Part shown: piece by piece, positions 61,494 through 64,000 of the stretch | Layout: each line of letters begins with the position of its first letter | Position numbering within the stretch: position 1 is the first letter of the stretch | Assembly (NCBI GenBank): GCA_016707005.1 | Contig: JADJIQ010000002.1 | Coordinates: 124,001-188,000, forward strand | Direction: 5' to 3' | DNA length: 64,000 nt | From: Ignavibacteria bacterium | GTDB lineage: Bacteria > Bacteroidota > Ignavibacteria > Kapaibacteriales > Kapaibacteriaceae | Position numbers and translations under genes: made by a program | The notes under the pieces: generated by a model | Databases searched by the model: none | What the model saw: the letters and a program-made list of their open reading frames with translations, nothing else | What the model was told of the DNA's origin: nothing

Positions 61494-63268
61494 GTACATC
61501 GTTGGGCCAGTTCTTCAAAGGTGATGATGATATAGGTTGCCTCGCCGCGCGGTGTTACGTGCGGAACAGCACAGGCAAAAAGATCGCGCACACGAGCAGC
61601 GGCCTCGGTAGTGTTGAGCTTGTCTCCCCTACGGATGGCTTGGCGTGCCGCATAGACGGAGGCGATGCCTTCCTTTCGACGTTCCTTGGGCAACGTTCCG
61701 GATTGCTCTAGTGCCTGAAGGATCTCGTCGAGCACACTATCTTCACTGCCCGGACGCACATCACTCGGTACAGCATGCACCTGCACGGTGCCGTCCTTCT
61801 CCACGTCGAGTCGGAACCCGAGCGCCTCAAACTCTGCAGCATATTCCCGAAGCAATGCGCCGCGTGTTGGACCTAGACGAACGGTAACAGCGAACAGCAG
61901 TGATTGACCGGATGATTCTTGCTCAGTACGCTTTAGAACTCGCTCATAGATCACACGCTCATGGGCAGAACGCTGGTCTACCACAACGAGGCCTTCGGCA
62001 CTGGTGGTGACGATGAACTGTCCGCCCGCCTGCAACACGCCCCCTGTCTCCTGCTCTTCTCGTTTTGCAAAGAGCTGACCATAGGCCTGCTGCATTGCAG
62101 GAGTGAACACCGGTTCTCGAGTGGATGGGAAGGGGCTTGCTGAACGCTCAGAAGATCTCGACAGGATCTCACCGGTGTAGCGATTGATCACCATGCTCGA
62201 TCCGTCGGCCTGCGTTGGAAGCGACTGCAACGGCCGACTCGCAAGCGGCACGTCTCCAAGGAAACTTGGGATCACGTTGGCCTGCGACAGGACCTTGGTA
62301 ACGGCCTGCTGCACGAGTAAGTAGGCCTGACGTTCATCTTCGAACTTCACTTCCTGCTTTTGCGGATGGACGTTCACATCAACACGATGAGGGTCCACTG
62401 AAACATGCAACACAAAGACCGGATGTTGTCCGGCATCCAAGAGGTGTTCGTAGGCAGAGGCAACGGCATGTGCCAGAGACCTGCTTACGATCGGCCTGTT
62501 GTTGAGGAAGAGAAACTGTCCACTCCTGCTCTGCCGTGCCACATGGGGCAGTCCAACAAAGCCGGTGATGGTGAAGCCCCCTTCCGACATATCAACGGGC
62601 ACAAGGGCTCGTGATGCGTCGAGAGAGAGGATGTCAGAGATACGTCGGCGCAGGTCTCCCGGACGAACATCGAAGACGAGTGATTGGTTGTCGTAGAAGA
62701 TGAATCGCACGTCCGGACGTGCAAGTGCCATGCGTTGCATGGTCTCGCTCACATGACGGAACTCAGTTAGATCGGCCTTGAGGAATTTGCGTCGCGCAGG
62801 AACGTTGTAGAACAGACTCCGCACAAGAACCTGGGTACCAACATCTGTGGCAGATGCACGCAGGTCAGGCGTCTGACCCGGACGTGAAAGCAACGTCCAC
62901 CCTGTCTCGTCATCACTCCGCCGAGTGCGGATCTCCACATCGGACACAGCTGCGATCGAGGCCATTGCCTCTCCGCGGAAGCCCAGCGTACGAATGGCAT
63001 GGAGGTCTTCTTCCGTGGAGATCTTACTTGTGGCGTGACGGATCACGCTGAGCTCAAGATCACTCTTGGACATTCCTGAGCCGTTATCGATCACGTGGAT
63101 GAGCTGTTTGCCTGCTTCACGCACGATGACGGTTACGGACGTTGCGCCGGCGTCAACGGCATTCTCCACCAACTCCTTCACCGCAGATTCCGGACGTTGC
63201 ACAACCTCGCCCGCCGCGATCTGGTTAGCAAGGTGGTCCGGCAGGATGTGGATCGTATGATCGGTCAT
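61490..63268 (-). CDS. mutL: DNA mismatch repair protein MutL
   Basis: The 592-residue protein from ATG 63268 has the GHKL ATPase motifs ELVENAVDAGA (33-43), DNGSGM (61-66) and TLGFRGEA (94-101), followed by the transducer domain and a C-terminal dimerisation domain. The endonuclease motif normally reading DQHAxxERxxYE is DQRSAHERVIYE from D431, and the late motifs (ACR and CPHGRPT types) read AARQAIRRGD and TPRGEAT. So the metal-binding cysteines and histidines are missing. It overlaps the partial gene upstream and the CpcT-like gene downstream by four bases each. Confidence 0.94.
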   Translation of the reverse strand: MTDHTIHILPDHLANQIAAGEVVQRPESAVKELVENAVDAGATSVTVIVREAGKQLIHVIDNGSGMSKSDLELSVIRHATSKISTEEDLHAIRTLGFRGEAMASIAAVSDVEIRTRRSDDETGWTLLSRPGQTPDLRASATDVGTQVLVRSLFYNVPARRKFLKADLTEFRHVSETMQRMALARPDVRFIFYDNQSLVFDVRPGDLRRRISDILSLDASRALVPVDMSEGGFTITGFVGLPHVARQSRSGQFLFLNNRPIVSRSLAHAVASAYEHLLDAGQHPVFVLHVSVDPHRVDVNVHPQKQEVKFEDERQAYLLVQQAVTKVLSQANVIPSFLGDVPLASRPLQSLPTQADGSSMVINRYTGEILSRSSERSASPFPSTREPVFTPAMQQAYGQLFAKREEQETGGVLQAGGQFIVTTSAEGLVVVDQRSAHERVIYERVLKRTEQESSGQSLLFAVTVRLGPTRGALLREYAAEFEALGFRLDVEKDGTVQVHAVPSDVRPGSEDSVLDEILQALEQSGTLPKERRKEGIASVYAARQAIRRGDKLNTTEAAARVRDLFACAVPHVTPRGEATYIIITFEELAQRCT

Positions 63269-64000
63269 GGAGTTGAAGAGCTTCGGTGAAATATCCACGG
63301 CAGTCGAAGGAAGGGGCGGATCCATCGCGCGCGCAATCGTCGCACGTGCATGAATTCCGACGTCCCGCTCCCAATATCAACGCCGTTGAGCGTCCAACGC
63401 GAAATATACCTCTGATAGAACGGACCGTTCTCACAGGCCCGCACATTGTCGCAGATGAGCAGGCGCCGAACGCCATCAGCACCCAGTCCATGGATCATCA
63501 CGCGGCGGTGCAGGGAAAGCCCCATAAAACTCAGCCACGGATATTCATAGGTGAAGTCTACGTCTGTCCACGGCGTCACAAGCCCCCTATCATCCACTTC
63601 TCCCACCCACGAAAACGGCGTGGTTGCGTTTGGAGTAGCGAGGTAGACGTAGGTGCGGTCAGATGCGTGGACGCGGCCCCAGAACCACTCACGAAAGTCA
63701 TCGGACATCGCCCGCCTACCCATGTTATGGTCATGATAGGCCAGGGTCTCGAACGTCTCGTCAACTGTCGTTCGTCCGCCCTCCGCAAGCTCGATATGCA
63801 CGGTACACGGACTGCGGGGCGCGGCCAACACCCACCCATGATCGGCAGTGAACTCCTCCGTTGAGGGGGCTGCCCCTTCTCCGGAGAGAACCACCTCTAC
63901 ACGTGCAGAGCGTTTGATCCCAGGCATCGTTGCATCGATACGGCACACATGCCGCCCTTCATCCAGCTTTGTGAACTCTGCCTTCCCCGACGGATCATCG
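63265..64000 (-). CDS. Partial CrtC/AttH-like (carotenoid 1,2-hydratase-like) protein
   Basis: The frame is open to the window edge, so the N-terminus is missing. The 244 visible residues contain LAYHDHNMGRRAM and FREWFWGRVHASDRTYVYL, resembling the DHNWG and WxWG motifs of CrtC/hydroxyneurosporene synthase lipocalin-like hydratases, which add water to carotenoid ends. The similarity is from pattern memory and no carotenoid genes are visible, so a related lipocalin-type function is possible. The stop overlaps the mutL start (ATGA). Confidence 0.5.
   Translation of the reverse strand, partial: DDPSGKAEFTKLDEGRHVCRIDATMPGIKRSARVEVVLSGEGAAPSTEEFTADHGWVLAAPRSPCTVHIELAEGGRTTVDETFETLAYHDHNMGRRAMSDDFREWFWGRVHASDRTYVYLATPNATTPFSWVGEVDDRGLVTPWTDVDFTYEYPWLSFMGLSLHRRVMIHGLGADGVRRLLICDNVRACENGPFYQRYISRWTLNGVDIGSGTSEFMHVRRLRARWIRPFLRLPWIFHRSSSTP

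Overview
The window looks like chromosomal DNA (roughly half G+C) from a Gram-negative member of the Bacteroidota/Chlorobiota (FCB) group, possibly an Ignavibacteria- or Kapabacteria-like lineage. The evidence is: many large secreted proteins ending in type IX secretion (T9SS) sorting domains; choice-of-anchor/ASH-type repeats; a Kdo transferase, an OstA-like protein and an MsbA/MdlA-like exporter, which imply an LPS outer membrane; and promoter boxes of the Bacteroidota type (TTTG, about 19 bases, TAnnTTTG). No rRNA, CRISPR array, prophage or insertion sequence was seen. The only RNA gene found is one tRNA-Ser(GGA).

Layout. 1-6068: three tandem secreted paralogues (the first cut by the window edge) with an IgGFc-binding-type N-terminal region and nearly identical T9SS tails. 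6055-12671: rsmE facing them, then two crotonase-family genes, a 7TM-HD phosphohydrolase, a Xer recombinase and a NamZ-type muramidase in a tightly packed forward run. 12668-17805: an exported phosphodiester-glycosidase-like protein, a third enoyl-CoA hydratase, waaA and a secreted PQQ-type sugar dehydrogenase. 17884-22392: a 1502-residue surface protein with its own promoter, palindromes and terminator, probably strongly expressed. 22602-31135 (minus strand): a PAP2-type lipid phosphatase (frameshifted), rsmA, a HIT protein, an outer-membrane barrel, a 1336-residue T9SS protein and an OstA-like protein. 31215-37780 (plus): hflX, a 54-residue membrane protein, recN, an alarmone-hydrolase-like HD protein, an inositol monophosphatase, dapF and an M20 amidohydrolase. 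37785-44281 (minus): an ECF sigma factor, a LytR_C protein, rsfS, argS, a UPF0598-thioesterase fusion, a metallophosphoesterase, an outer-membrane barrel and a frameshifted membrane protein. 44325-54975: tRNA-Ser, an LD-carboxypeptidase, and two giant tandem VWA/ASH/T9SS proteins (the first frameshifted). 55021-59212: class I FBP aldolase, ABC exporter, cystathionine beta-synthase-like protein. 59213-59992: a repeat-rich island around a four-helix-bundle (S23-type) gene. 59993-64000 (minus): an enoyl-ACP-reductase-like SDR, a CpcT-like protein, mutL and a partial CrtC-like gene.

Most genes sit in operons with ATGA, GTGA or TAATG overlaps, so translational coupling is probably common. The main themes are cell-surface display through T9SS, envelope and peptidoglycan maintenance, fatty-acyl-CoA metabolism, and ribosome or genome housekeeping. 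Three genes are split at short base runs, which points either to indel errors in the assembly or to recent mutations. The observations that most deserve a second look are the duplicated gene-end/gene-start cassette in the tandem array, a G-rich octamer (ARGGGGCT) that recurs all over the window in all reading frames, the palindrome-bearing promoter of the 1502-residue protein, a UPF0598-thioesterase fusion, and a MutL whose endonuclease motifs are degraded.
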